This document shows, in pieces, positions 26,236-34,140 of a stretch of DNA of 64,000 bases. Source of the DNA: Lewinellaceae bacterium SD302 (GTDB taxonomy: Bacteria > Bacteroidota > Bacteroidia > Chitinophagales > Saprospiraceae); contig PDLQ01000002.1 in the NCBI GenBank assembly GCA_002591745.1, forward strand, positions 62,001-126,000. Direction: 5' to 3'. A model generated the notes under the pieces. It saw nothing but the letters and a program-made list of their open reading frames with translations, ran no database searches and was not told where the DNA came from. Position 1 is the stretch's first letter. Every line of letters begins with the position of its first letter. Position numbers and translations under genes: made by a program.

Positions 26236-27495
26236 TTACCGGGTCGATGTTGGCGTCATCAGTATTTCCCCGTCTTCAATATTACTTTTGATCTTGTCGC
26301 GCATGTAAAAGTACAACAATCCAAACAATACTATAAGGATTGCCGGAAACCAGATCATTGTCCCTAAAGTTGCCTGCCCGGCCACGATGTCCGCTTCGGC
26401 TCCGGTGATGCCCGCGGCCTCAGCCGTAGCGGCTGCTTCTTCGAGCCAGCCGCCGATAACGGGATTCCAGATCACCATGCTGAACATGCCCGCACCGCCG
26501 ACCAGGGACATGCCCAGTGCGCCAGTTTCGGGAAGGTACTCGCCAGTAAAACCGATCATGGTTGGCCAGAAGTAGCAAATGCCCAGAGCAAAGATGATGG
26601 CACCGCCGTAAACCGCGCCGCCGGTGAGCGTACTGAGCAGATAGACACCTACCGTAGCCAGTATGGCGGAAACCCAGAGTACACCGGTTGGGTTAAAGCG
26701 ATGAATGATCGGGCCGGCGAAAAAGCGGCCCAGGGCCATAATGCCCGTTACCAGGGCCAGTACGATCAATGGCTGCGCACCACTGGCACTGAGAATGCGC
26801 TCTACCCACTGGGTGGTGCTGAATTCGGTGGCGGCGGTGAGCGTCATGCAAACAAGGATGAAAATGAATAGCGGTTTTGCTAATCCGGCGACATTCTTGC
26901 CGGTGTCCGCCACGATGTTCTGTGATTTTGGAAACTCCTGACCGAATAGCAGAAAAGCGTAAATGGCCGTTGGAACGAGCATGATGGCAATAAGTCCCTG
27001 CCAGCCCATGGAAGCACCCAGGAACTGGGCCACGAGCGAACCGATGACGATTCCGCCGGGAAACCAGACGTGAAACTTATTGAGCATTTGGGTCTTCTTA
27101 TCCGGGTACATATCCGCGATCATCGGGTTACAGGCCGCTTCTACGCAACCATTGGCAAAGCCGATGAAGAAGGTGGAGAGCAGGAGGTCCATGTACGGGC
27201 CCATGAGATCACCGGCGAAGATGGTCCAAACCAGACCAATGACGTGGCAAATGAATGCGGCGTACATGATCTTACGCGGGCCGAGACTGTTGTACAGCGC
27301 CCCGCCGATCATCATGGCTACGGGAAAGCCGGCGAAGGCCATCCCGTTCACCCAGCCAAGTTGGGAATCGTCTAACCCGAACTCTACATTGAGATCATTG
27401 AGGATACCCGCCCGGATGGCGAAGGTCATGGCGGTGACAATTAGGGCCACGCAGCTGGCTAAAAATAAACGGTCTCTGTTCTGGACGGTTTGCAT
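26236..27495 (-). CDS. MFS transporter
   Basis: A 419-residue major facilitator with 12 membrane helices. The first-half loop GGALYNSLGPRK between helices 2 and 3 is the family motif. The general pattern (FAIRAGILNDLNVEFGLDDSQLGWVNGMAFAGFP) resembles sugar/nucleoside carriers of the FHS type common in Bacteroidota. Substrate unknown. It has no clear operon partner. Confidence 0.85.
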   Translation of the reverse strand: MQTVQNRDRLFLASCVALIVTAMTFAIRAGILNDLNVEFGLDDSQLGWVNGMAFAGFPVAMMIGGALYNSLGPRKIMYAAFICHVIGLVWTIFAGDLMGPYMDLLLSTFFIGFANGCVEAACNPMIADMYPDKKTQMLNKFHVWFPGGIVIGSLVAQFLGASMGWQGLIAIMLVPTAIYAFLLFGQEFPKSQNIVADTGKNVAGLAKPLFIFILVCMTLTAATEFSTTQWVERILSASGAQPLIVLALVTGIMALGRFFAGPIIHRFNPTGVLWVSAILATVGVYLLSTLTGGAVYGGAIIFALGICYFWPTMIGFTGEYLPETGALGMSLVGGAGMFSMVIWNPVIGGWLEEAAATAEAAGITGAEADIVAGQATLGTMIWFPAILIVLFGLLYFYMRDKIKSNIEDGEILMTPTSTR

Positions 27496-27580
27496 GAGTC
27501 GACTTGATTAAATGAATTAGTTTTGAAAAGTGGTCGCTAAATGTAACCAAAGTCGTTCATTCTGCGAATTTTTTATTTGG

Positions 27581-27767
27581 AAATAGGAAATAGGATCGCC
27601 ATCGGTCGCTGCGCTCCCTCGGCTTTGGGAAATAGGAGCCGAGCGGGGTGCGTTCCGGGAATGTGGACCCATTTCGCCCCGTCCCCACTGAGTTTAGACC
27701 GCACCGCGGGTGACTGTCGGGCGGGCTCCTATTTCCAGAAGCGCAGCGCTCCTAGTTCTTATTTCCA
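27581..27767 (+). repeat. ~190-bp direct repeat, copy 1
   Basis: The repeat starts AAATAGGA, includes TCGGTCGCTGCGCTCCC, GGAGCCGAGC, TGCGTTCCGG, CCACTGAG-TTAGACCGC, and ends AAGCGCAGCGCTCCTA then TATTTCC. Copy 2 at 30761-30948 is in the same orientation and agrees at roughly four of five positions. Both carry AAATAGGA / TCCTATTT inverted ends. No coding capacity is visible. Confidence 0.85.
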
Positions 27768-27781
27768 AAATCCGCCATTCA

Positions 27782-28825
27782 TCAAAGTCGAACCACCTTC
27801 ACCCGCGCGTGCCACCCTTGCTCATCCACCACCAACAAATAGTGCAAACCGGGCGGCCAGTTTTCAGTGTCCAATGGTAGCGGAGCGCCAAGGTCCTGAT
27901 CAAAATAAGACCAGCTGCCAGTTTCCACCCCCGCCGCGTTATAGGCGCTGAGGTAGAGTCGGCGCGCTCCGGCGAATGGACTGAGATCCAGTTGTAGCCG
28001 CTCACCGCCGACGGGGTTGGGATAGGCGGTGACCTGACTACTTAGATTTGTCGTCGGACTATCATCATAATCCCAGACGGGGGTGAGGGCGCGGGCGATG
28101 CAGGAATCGAGGAGAACATCAAAAGTTCTGACAGTGGAAAATAATCTGATTGTATCCCGATGTAAAGGTTGTCCTTCGGGATGAATCGCATAAGTAGAAA
28201 AGCCATTGCGTAATATATCATCGATGTATTCAAAGGTCCAGCCTTCGGTAGCGCCGTATAAACACGCATACTGGTGTACACCCATGGAATTATCCAGGTA
28301 CCAATTATTATTAGTTACCTCATGCAAACGATTATCTACTAAAACCATTCCGGTTTTGCAGGGCCATACATTTCCTGAGGGATCATTAGCCGATGGATCC
28401 CATGTCACTCGGATCGGCCAATTTCTTGCTTTAACTAAAAAATAGATATTACCACCATAAGGCGTAGCATTGCAGTTTTCAGAATTGCCGGGATAGGCGG
28501 GTGTAAAGTATCTTTTGTAACTATGTACCGGACTTACGTTATTCTCACCGGGTATTTGATAGTTGCCATCACCGTCACCAAGTCTGACTTCAAACTCATC
28601 GTCGAAAGGCTCGGCTATCAGACTTTCTCCTTCGTAACCGGGATCAGTTAGGTAGTTGCCAGTTGTCTTGCCATGTATAAAGACAGTGTCTACATTTCCT
28701 ATCGCGTCTTCAAAAGCAAAATAGGTGCTATAGGTGAGGGTAATCGAATCGGGGATTTGGCTGAATAAGTTATTAGCAGAGAGCAGATAACTTACCAGCA
28801 AAAAAAATACTGAATATGATTTCAT
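27782..28825 (-). CDS. Secreted protein with type A T9SS C-terminal domain
   Basis: A 347-residue exported protein. The ATG at 28825 gives MKSYSVFFLLVSYLLSANNLFSQ, a good signal peptide. The middle carries no family I recognise; it has tryptophan-rich strands and a few cysteines. The last 80 residues begin VTAYPNPVGGERLQLDLS and end WHARVKVVRL, a typical type A T9SS sorting domain. It starts 10 bp after the metalloprotease stop, so the two are co-transcribed and may act together outside the cell. Confidence 0.8.
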   Translation of the reverse strand: MKSYSVFFLLVSYLLSANNLFSQIPDSITLTYSTYFAFEDAIGNVDTVFIHGKTTGNYLTDPGYEGESLIAEPFDDEFEVRLGDGDGNYQIPGENNVSPVHSYKRYFTPAYPGNSENCNATPYGGNIYFLVKARNWPIRVTWDPSANDPSGNVWPCKTGMVLVDNRLHEVTNNNWYLDNSMGVHQYACLYGATEGWTFEYIDDILRNGFSTYAIHPEGQPLHRDTIRLFSTVRTFDVLLDSCIARALTPVWDYDDSPTTNLSSQVTAYPNPVGGERLQLDLSPFAGARRLYLSAYNAAGVETGSWSYFDQDLGAPLPLDTENWPPGLHYLLVVDEQGWHARVKVVRL

Positions 28826-28835
28826 GTGCACTTAT

Positions 28836-30509
28836 TTACTGTTTTACAATGGTAGTGTAATAATGTCCTCCGTCTACGGTAAAGATGAGGTAGTTGAAAC
28901 CGTATGCGAGTTGTTGGGGCAGCAGTTGAAGTTGATGGGTACCGATTGGATAATGACCATTTTCTGGGAGTGCAATCTGTACGGACTGTTGACCACCACC
29001 ATTTCCGACTTTGAATAGCATAGCCTCGATTTGTTTTGACTCTTCCAGGACGAACTCGACCGTAACTGCTTCACTACCGGTGGCTGGGTTAGGGTGAGTA
29101 CTCGCGATTCGGAAACTTGATCCGCCGCCTGAAGTGTTACAGTTCCTATTGGCAGTATGGAACTCGTACGAGTAGGAGTCTGTATCGCAGCTATTTTTGG
29201 TTTCGAGCGTGATTCGGTAATCGGTATTCGGTAACAGGTAAGCATCGGCTATAACTCCTGGGGAGGCAGTTGTAGTAACTAGACAAAAGTACTTTTTTGC
29301 CGTACCGTTGATCCAGCCACTATTGTTAATTTCTACTGGAGTAGAAGTAGACACGTCTTCGATCACTACCTTGAATTCGTCTTCATTCATACTTGCCCGA
29401 AACCAGAAGGTGAAAGAGCAGTCGTCGGTGAAATCGACGTTTGGTAAAATGGTCACTACCGCGCTAGTAGGAGGACAAAGAGGGTTAACATCGTCCACGT
29501 AATCACATTTTTGGTCAGCAATATTAGTCAGGATACGCTCGACCTGGCAAGGAGTAATCGCTGCTTTTGAGGGGGCGAGTGCATGACCGCTATAGCCCAT
29601 CATATAATTACTTTGATATTCTTGGGCACAGCAAGGATGTACTGTATTTGTAACGGGCTGGGCTGAACAGCCAAAAATACTATTGTCAGTAGTCATTATA
29701 CCACTTAAGCTATTGTCGCAGAAATCGACTTGCTGCTGTGTAGAACTAAGTTGACCAAAATTGTCATCATCCCAACACCGATTGGAATATGGATATTCGT
29801 TAGGATTAGATGGATCTATGGTTGGGTATTCTCTTGTGCCGTCGTTATCAGCGTCCCATTGTTCCGGGCATCTCCACCACGTATCTGCACAGAAATCTCC
29901 GAAGGTATCTTCACCCCTGTGCGTATGACGTAAAGTCAAATTATGACCAAATTCGTGAATAAAATTCGAAGGGTGTTGAAAACCAATCGCTGATGCATTT
30001 CCTCCCACATAAGCGTAACCGTCTGCAGGAATATTATCTATGATAACGTTGAGGGCACCCTCATACGCGGCAGCATTAATACTTGTCCAGGGAAAATTAG
30101 CATCATGAAAGAATACATCCCGGATCAAATACCTGATTGGGAGGCACTGTGCCGTGGTAACTGGAGCGCCATGAAATGCCTGATTCCAAGGAGTATTGTC
30201 ATCCATGTCCGCGCTAAATGTATTGACTTCAGTCATAAATTGCTGTGAACGAACAATGGCCTGTTCCGGAGTATACCTAGGCTGACCTGACTTTGCAACC
30301 GTTAATCCATCGCTAGCGATTTTCCAATGTACATTGACGTTGATATACACGTCATGGCACTGACTTTGAATGAAAGCAGGGTCAAAGTTGGCAGGATCGC
30401 AAAAGCTACTACGGCTGCGATCAAAAGGCGCTCTGGTATGTATTATGGATTCGTCCGTTCCACACCATTCAGTAATTGGAGGAGGAGAAGACTGAGCTTG
30501 TATGCTCAC
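28836..30509 (-). CDS. Secreted metzincin-type metalloprotease with T9SS domain; start out of frame
   Basis: The frame encodes a zinc protease: HEFGHNLTLRH at 185-195 (counted from the GTG at 30509) fits HExxHxxxxxH, and NYMMGYSGH further on looks like a Met-turn. The C-terminus starts RIASTHPNPATGSEAV and is a type A T9SS sorting domain. The frame as it stands opens at a GTG and contains only the end of a signal peptide (SIQAQ). The real start appears to be the ATG at 30549, 40 bp upstream, which lies one frame off because of a 5 x 5-bp repeat. With one more unit, the ATG would read MKPAFSSLLFSSLLCVSIQAQ and continue into the enzyme. As sequenced, translation from the ATG stops after 26 residues. 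The locus thus looks phase-variable and OFF. Confidence 0.85.
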   Translation of the reverse strand: MSIQAQSSPPPITEWCGTDESIIHTRAPFDRSRSSFCDPANFDPAFIQSQCHDVYINVNVHWKIASDGLTVAKSGQPRYTPEQAIVRSQQFMTEVNTFSADMDDNTPWNQAFHGAPVTTAQCLPIRYLIRDVFFHDANFPWTSINAAAYEGALNVIIDNIPADGYAYVGGNASAIGFQHPSNFIHEFGHNLTLRHTHRGEDTFGDFCADTWWRCPEQWDADNDGTREYPTIDPSNPNEYPYSNRCWDDDNFGQLSSTQQQVDFCDNSLSGIMTTDNSIFGCSAQPVTNTVHPCCAQEYQSNYMMGYSGHALAPSKAAITPCQVERILTNIADQKCDYVDDVNPLCPPTSAVVTILPNVDFTDDCSFTFWFRASMNEDEFKVVIEDVSTSTPVEINNSGWINGTAKKYFCLVTTTASPGVIADAYLLPNTDYRITLETKNSCDTDSYSYEFHTANRNCNTSGGGSSFRIASTHPNPATGSEAVTVEFVLEESKQIEAMLFKVGNGGGQQSVQIALPENGHYPIGTHQLQLLPQQLAYGFNYLIFTVDGGHYYTTIVKQ

Positions 30510-30549
30510 GCAGAGAAGAGAAGAGAAGAGAAGAGAAGGCAGGTTTCAT
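30469..30549 (-). other. Short out-of-frame leader from the protease ATG
   Basis: From the ATG at 30549 the reading frame is MKPAFSSLLFSSL followed by REHTSSVFSSSNY and a TGA at 30469-30471. It is the signal peptide of the protease shifted out of frame by the five-unit AGAGA repeat. Confidence 0.8.
30512..30536. repeat. Pentanucleotide repeat (AGAGA)5 in signal-peptide codons
   Basis: Five perfect AGAGA units (TCTCT on the coding strand) lie between the ATG at 30549 and the protease frame. Six, three or nine units would put both in frame; five does not. Confidence 0.95.
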
Positions 30550-31030
30550 GTGCTGCGGTTTTTAGTGAATAAAGAATAGGGTTGTAACTATAACGCCGGA
30601 TTCGGCAACCTTTCGTAGGGAAAACAAAACTGAAAACTGAAATTGAGCGCGATAATCATTTTTAAGATAGGAAAATTATTTTTGACAATTGTTGAAAGCT
30701 GTAGAATGCGCCTATTTTCAGACAAAGTTTTGCTAAATAATCCCTAGGGTGGATATCTGAAAATAGGAACCAAGAGCGCCGTCGGTCGCTGCGCTCCCCC
30801 CCGGCTTTGGGAGACAGGAGCCGAGCATGATGCGTTCCGGAAACGTGAACCCATCATGCCACGTCTCCACTGAGCTTAGACCGCTTTGGCGGTCGACTGT
30901 CAGGCGGGTTCCTATTTCCAAAAGCGCAGCGCTCCTATTTCCTATTTCTGAATATATCAGGCAGGCTCCTATTTTCCAGAAGCGCAGCACTCTTAGCTCC
31001 CATTTCTTTCCAGGAGCAACCCGGAGGTCG
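30550..31030. other. Gap upstream of the phase-variable protease
   Basis: The first 200 bp are AT-rich and must hold the protease promoter, although I cannot place it. The rest is repeat copy 2 and a duplicated tail. I see no gene. Confidence 0.6.
30761..30948 (+). repeat. ~190-bp direct repeat, copy 2
   Basis: This copy shares the CGGTCGCTGCGCTCC, TTTGGGA, AGGAGCCGAGC, TGCGTTCCGG and CCACTGAG-TTAGACCGC words with copy 1 at 27581-27767 in the same orientation. Its tail (GGTTCCTATTTCCAAAAGCG...) is repeated once more at 30958-31008. Confidence 0.85.
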
Positions 31031-31990
31031 CTATTCCTTCCGCAACTCACCCAGAATCTCTAACAAAACTCCCTGGGCCGCCCAGGTGCGGTTAGCCGCC
31101 TGCTCCATCACCAGCGACTGGTCGCAATCCAGTACGGGGTCATCCACCACTACGTTGCGCCTTACTGGCAGACAATGCATGAATTTGCCGTTGTTGGTCC
31201 GGTTCATTAACTCCTGGGTGATGCGCCAGTTTTGTCCCTGGGTGTAAACCTTACCGTAGTCCTGGTAAGAAGACCAGTTTTTGGCGTAAATGAAATCAGC
31301 CCCGGCGAAGGCTTTGGCCTGATCGTGGAAAACGGGAGTGTCGCCGATGAAGTCAGGGTCAAGGTCCATGCCGGGTGGGTTGGTAATTACCAGTTCTACC
31401 TCACCCCAGGCGCGCATCCACTCAACAAAGCTATTGGGAACGGCCTGGGAAAGGGGAATGGGACAGGGGGCCCAGCTGAGGACGACCTTGGGGCGCGGAC
31501 GCGAACTTTGTTCCTGAATAGTGATGCAATCCGCCAGACTTTGCAAGGGGTGACGGATGGCACTTTCCAGGTTGATAACCGGTACTTTTGCGTGGCGGAC
31601 AAAGGAATTGATCACCCGATCCTGGTAGTCTGTCTCCCGGTCATCGAGGTCGGCCGCAGTACGGATGGCCAGCAGATCGGTGTATTGACTGATCACGCCG
31701 GCGGCTTCCTTGACGTGTTCTACCGTCTCCAGGTCCATGATGCTGCCATCGAGCAGTTCGATATTCCAGCCGCTACCGAAATCGAGGTTGGCTATATTCA
31801 TTTCCAGATTACGGGCAGCTTTTTCGGTGCTTAGTCGGGTGCGGAGACTACTGTTGAGGTACAGACAGGTCAGGGTCTTGTTCTCACCGGCGTAACGGGA
31901 GGCTTTAGGATCAGCTTTTATGGCCAGGCACTTCTCGATTAAGTCGCTCACCGAGCCGGAAACATCATCAACACCCAAAAATTGTTGCAT
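31031..31990 (-). CDS. argF': N-acetylornithine or N-succinylornithine carbamoyltransferase
   Basis: A 319-residue transcarbamylase for arginine synthesis in the Bacteroidota manner, where acylated ornithine is carbamoylated. The carbamoyl-phosphate motif is NSSLRTRLS, and the ornithine-side motif is HCLPVRRNVVVDD. Overall it is close to the Bacteroides ArgF' type and not to classical ArgF. I cannot tell acetyl from succinyl specificity. The ATG at 31990 is chosen over a longer frame; it starts MQQFLGVDDV. It follows XdhC by 33 bp on the same strand. Confidence 0.88.
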   Translation of the reverse strand: MQQFLGVDDVSGSVSDLIEKCLAIKADPKASRYAGENKTLTCLYLNSSLRTRLSTEKAARNLEMNIANLDFGSGWNIELLDGSIMDLETVEHVKEAAGVISQYTDLLAIRTAADLDDRETDYQDRVINSFVRHAKVPVINLESAIRHPLQSLADCITIQEQSSRPRPKVVLSWAPCPIPLSQAVPNSFVEWMRAWGEVELVITNPPGMDLDPDFIGDTPVFHDQAKAFAGADFIYAKNWSSYQDYGKVYTQGQNWRITQELMNRTNNGKFMHCLPVRRNVVVDDPVLDCDQSLVMEQAANRTWAAQGVLLEILGELRKE

Positions 31991-32023
31991 AGCGGTAAAA
32001 TAGGAGCGTCGAAGATACAAGAA

Positions 32024-33100
32024 TCAGTCATATTCTGATTTGTTGCGGTATATACTGCCCTTAATCTCACGCAGGCTGCCACCGTTTCGGTTGCGGTGTT
32101 GTCGCAAAATATCGCCGGTAATACTCAGGGCAATTTCTTCGGGCCCCTGGGCCCCGATATCCAAACCGACGGGGCCAAATAGAAAGTCGGGCGCCCGCAG
32201 CTTCAATTCCGCAAGTAGCTTTTCACGCCGCTTCACCGGCCCCAGCAGGCCAAGGTAAAAAGGCGCAGTGGAAACAAAATGTCGGAGACCTTCGAGGTCT
32301 TTTCCGTAATCATGAGACATGAGTACCACGGCGGTGTGCTTATCTACCGTTAAGTTCCCCAGCTCGCTGTAATCGTAGAGCTTATGGGATAACTCAGCGT
32401 GTTGTTTATTAAATTTACGCCTGCTGCCTACCAAATGGAATTCCCAACCAAGGATGGCGCACTGTTCGCCGAGGGCCAGGGTGTCGTAATTGTCGCCGAG
32501 AGCGATGAGGCGTAGCTCCGGGTTAATTATTTCGGCAAGTAGCGCTATATCTCCCGGAAGTCCTTTAGCCAGTTTTGAGCGACCGGTTCTTTCGACTTCC
32601 GAACGGAGTGATCCGATTTGGGCCAGGGACAAATGGCTGTCGCCGGCCAGTATTTCAGGATCGACAAAAGAACGCCCATTCAATGCTTCATCTGCTCCGG
32701 CACAAACGGTGAAAAGGATAGCCGGCGACCTGGCCGGCACAAAAGACCTCAGTAATTCAATAAGGTTATTTTTCTCTGAAAGCGGACTAAAGAGTACTTC
32801 AATCCGTCCCTGACAGCCCAAACCTACGCCAATTACCGGGTCGTCACCGTCGCGGGTATCGTAGGTGCGGATAAGGGTCCGCTGGTTGAACATGGCTTCC
32901 CTGGCCCGGCGAAGCGCGTCTCCCTCCAGGCAGCCGCCACTGATGCCGCCAACCCAGTGGCCGTCTTCCCGTACCAGCATCCTGGCGCCCACACGGCGGT
33001 AACTGCTGGCCTCGGTTTCGATTACCGTGGCCAGGGCCATTTGCTTACCCGTGGCCTGCCAGCGGTCGTAATGGGCGATAATGGAACGGATTTCTTTCAT
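32024..33100 (-). CDS. XdhC/CoxI-family protein
   Basis: A 358-residue XdhC-family protein. The N-terminal domain has GARMLVREDGHWVGGISGGCLEGD with the conserved GGCLE Cys, and the C-terminal Rossmann domain starts LRLIALGDNYDTLALGEQC. These proteins bind and help insert molybdenum cofactor into xanthine-dehydrogenase-type enzymes. No such enzyme is encoded in the window. The C-terminal GPVGLDIGAQGPEEIALSITGDIL is typical. Confidence 0.9.
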   Translation of the reverse strand: MKEIRSIIAHYDRWQATGKQMALATVIETEASSYRRVGARMLVREDGHWVGGISGGCLEGDALRRAREAMFNQRTLIRTYDTRDGDDPVIGVGLGCQGRIEVLFSPLSEKNNLIELLRSFVPARSPAILFTVCAGADEALNGRSFVDPEILAGDSHLSLAQIGSLRSEVERTGRSKLAKGLPGDIALLAEIINPELRLIALGDNYDTLALGEQCAILGWEFHLVGSRRKFNKQHAELSHKLYDYSELGNLTVDKHTAVVLMSHDYGKDLEGLRHFVSTAPFYLGLLGPVKRREKLLAELKLRAPDFLFGPVGLDIGAQGPEEIALSITGDILRQHRNRNGGSLREIKGSIYRNKSEYD

Positions 33101-33248
33101 TAAAAGAAGGTTGACGACAAAACAAAGGCTTCAATATACCTAAGCTATTTTGAATGCGTTAACTGGTAGTGATAAATTGATAAAGTGTTTAGATGGTAAA
33201 ATGGTCTGCATTACATCATTCCGACCATTAGTTCATCCAATCATTATT

Positions 33249-33256
33249 TACCTTTG
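33249..33256 (+). promoter_or_regulatory. -7 element TACCTTTG before the DUF6089 gene
   Basis: TACCTTTG matches the Bacteroidota TAnnTTTG consensus and lies 30 bp before the ATG. No strong TTG -33 element is visible. Confidence 0.5.
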
Positions 33257-33285
33257 CGCCCCCAAAGCCAGATCCGATCGTCGCT

Positions 33286-34140
33286 ATGCGAAAAATCATT
33301 TTCTCTTCCCTCTTTACCTTGCTACTTTGTAGTCTAAACCTGAACCAGGCCAACGGCCAACTGATCATGCGTGGTCTGGAGGTTGGTCCCTGGGCCGGAA
33401 CCGCCGTTTATCTGGGGGATCTGAACACCAATTGGCGACTTAATAATCTGAATCTGGCCGGTGGTTTTGCCGCGCGGTACAATTTCAACAATCGCCTTTC
33501 CACCCGCTTTAGCTTCAATTACGGTCACCTGGAGGCCTACGATAGCGATAGTAAGAACCCCTTCGAGCGAGTAAGGAATCTGTCCTTTCAATCCGACGTA
33601 TTCGAAGGAACCGGTCAGTTTGAATTCAATTTCCTGCCCTATATCCACGGCAGCCGCGAATTCTTTTTCACGCCCTACGTTTTTGCCGGCATTAGCGTTT
33701 TCAACTACACCCCGAAAACGGTAGCGGATGATGGCGAACTCGTCAGTCTGCGCGAGCTGGGTACGGAAGGCCAATTACGTGGCGAGGAATACCTGAGCAT
33801 CAGTAGCGCCCTGGCCTACGGGATCGGTATCAAATGGGACATCAATTACGAATGGAGCCTCGATTTTTTCCTGAGTGCCCGTAATACCAGCACGGATTAT
33901 CTGGACGACGTATCCACCGTTTACCCCGACCGCAGCGATCTGGCCCGCAGCCGCGATGGCATCATCCCTTACGCCACCCAACTCTACGATCGCAGCCTGC
34001 CGGAAGGGGACCTCGGTACCCGCGATCGCGAAGGCGAACAGCGAGGCGACGCCACCAATAACGATAAATATTTCTTCGTGGGTGTCGGTATCAATTACTA
34101 TTTCGGTGACGTGCGTTGTCCGAAGATCGGGCGGCGATAA
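33286..34140 (+). CDS. DUF6089 outer-membrane protein
   Basis: A 284-residue exported protein with signal ending ANGQ. LEVGPWAGTAVYLGDLN, RLSTRFSFNYGHLEAYDSDS and FFTPYVFAGISVFNYTPKT are DUF6089 hallmarks; the C-terminus DKYFFVGVGINYYFGDVRCPK ends the barrel. It is an outer-membrane beta barrel of unknown role, near-universal in these bacteria. Its last 50 bp overlap the end of the convergent MATE gene. Confidence 0.85.
   Translation: MRKIIFSSLFTLLLCSLNLNQANGQLIMRGLEVGPWAGTAVYLGDLNTNWRLNNLNLAGGFAARYNFNNRLSTRFSFNYGHLEAYDSDSKNPFERVRNLSFQSDVFEGTGQFEFNFLPYIHGSREFFFTPYVFAGISVFNYTPKTVADDGELVSLRELGTEGQLRGEEYLSISSALAYGIGIKWDINYEWSLDFFLSARNTSTDYLDDVSTVYPDRSDLARSRDGIIPYATQLYDRSLPEGDLGTRDREGEQRGDATNNDKYFFVGVGINYYFGDVRCPKIGRR

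Noticed and set aside
31232-31834. 200-codon plus-strand frame opposite the ornithine carbamoyltransferase
   Set aside because: It is the complement of the conserved enzyme and lacks a start context.
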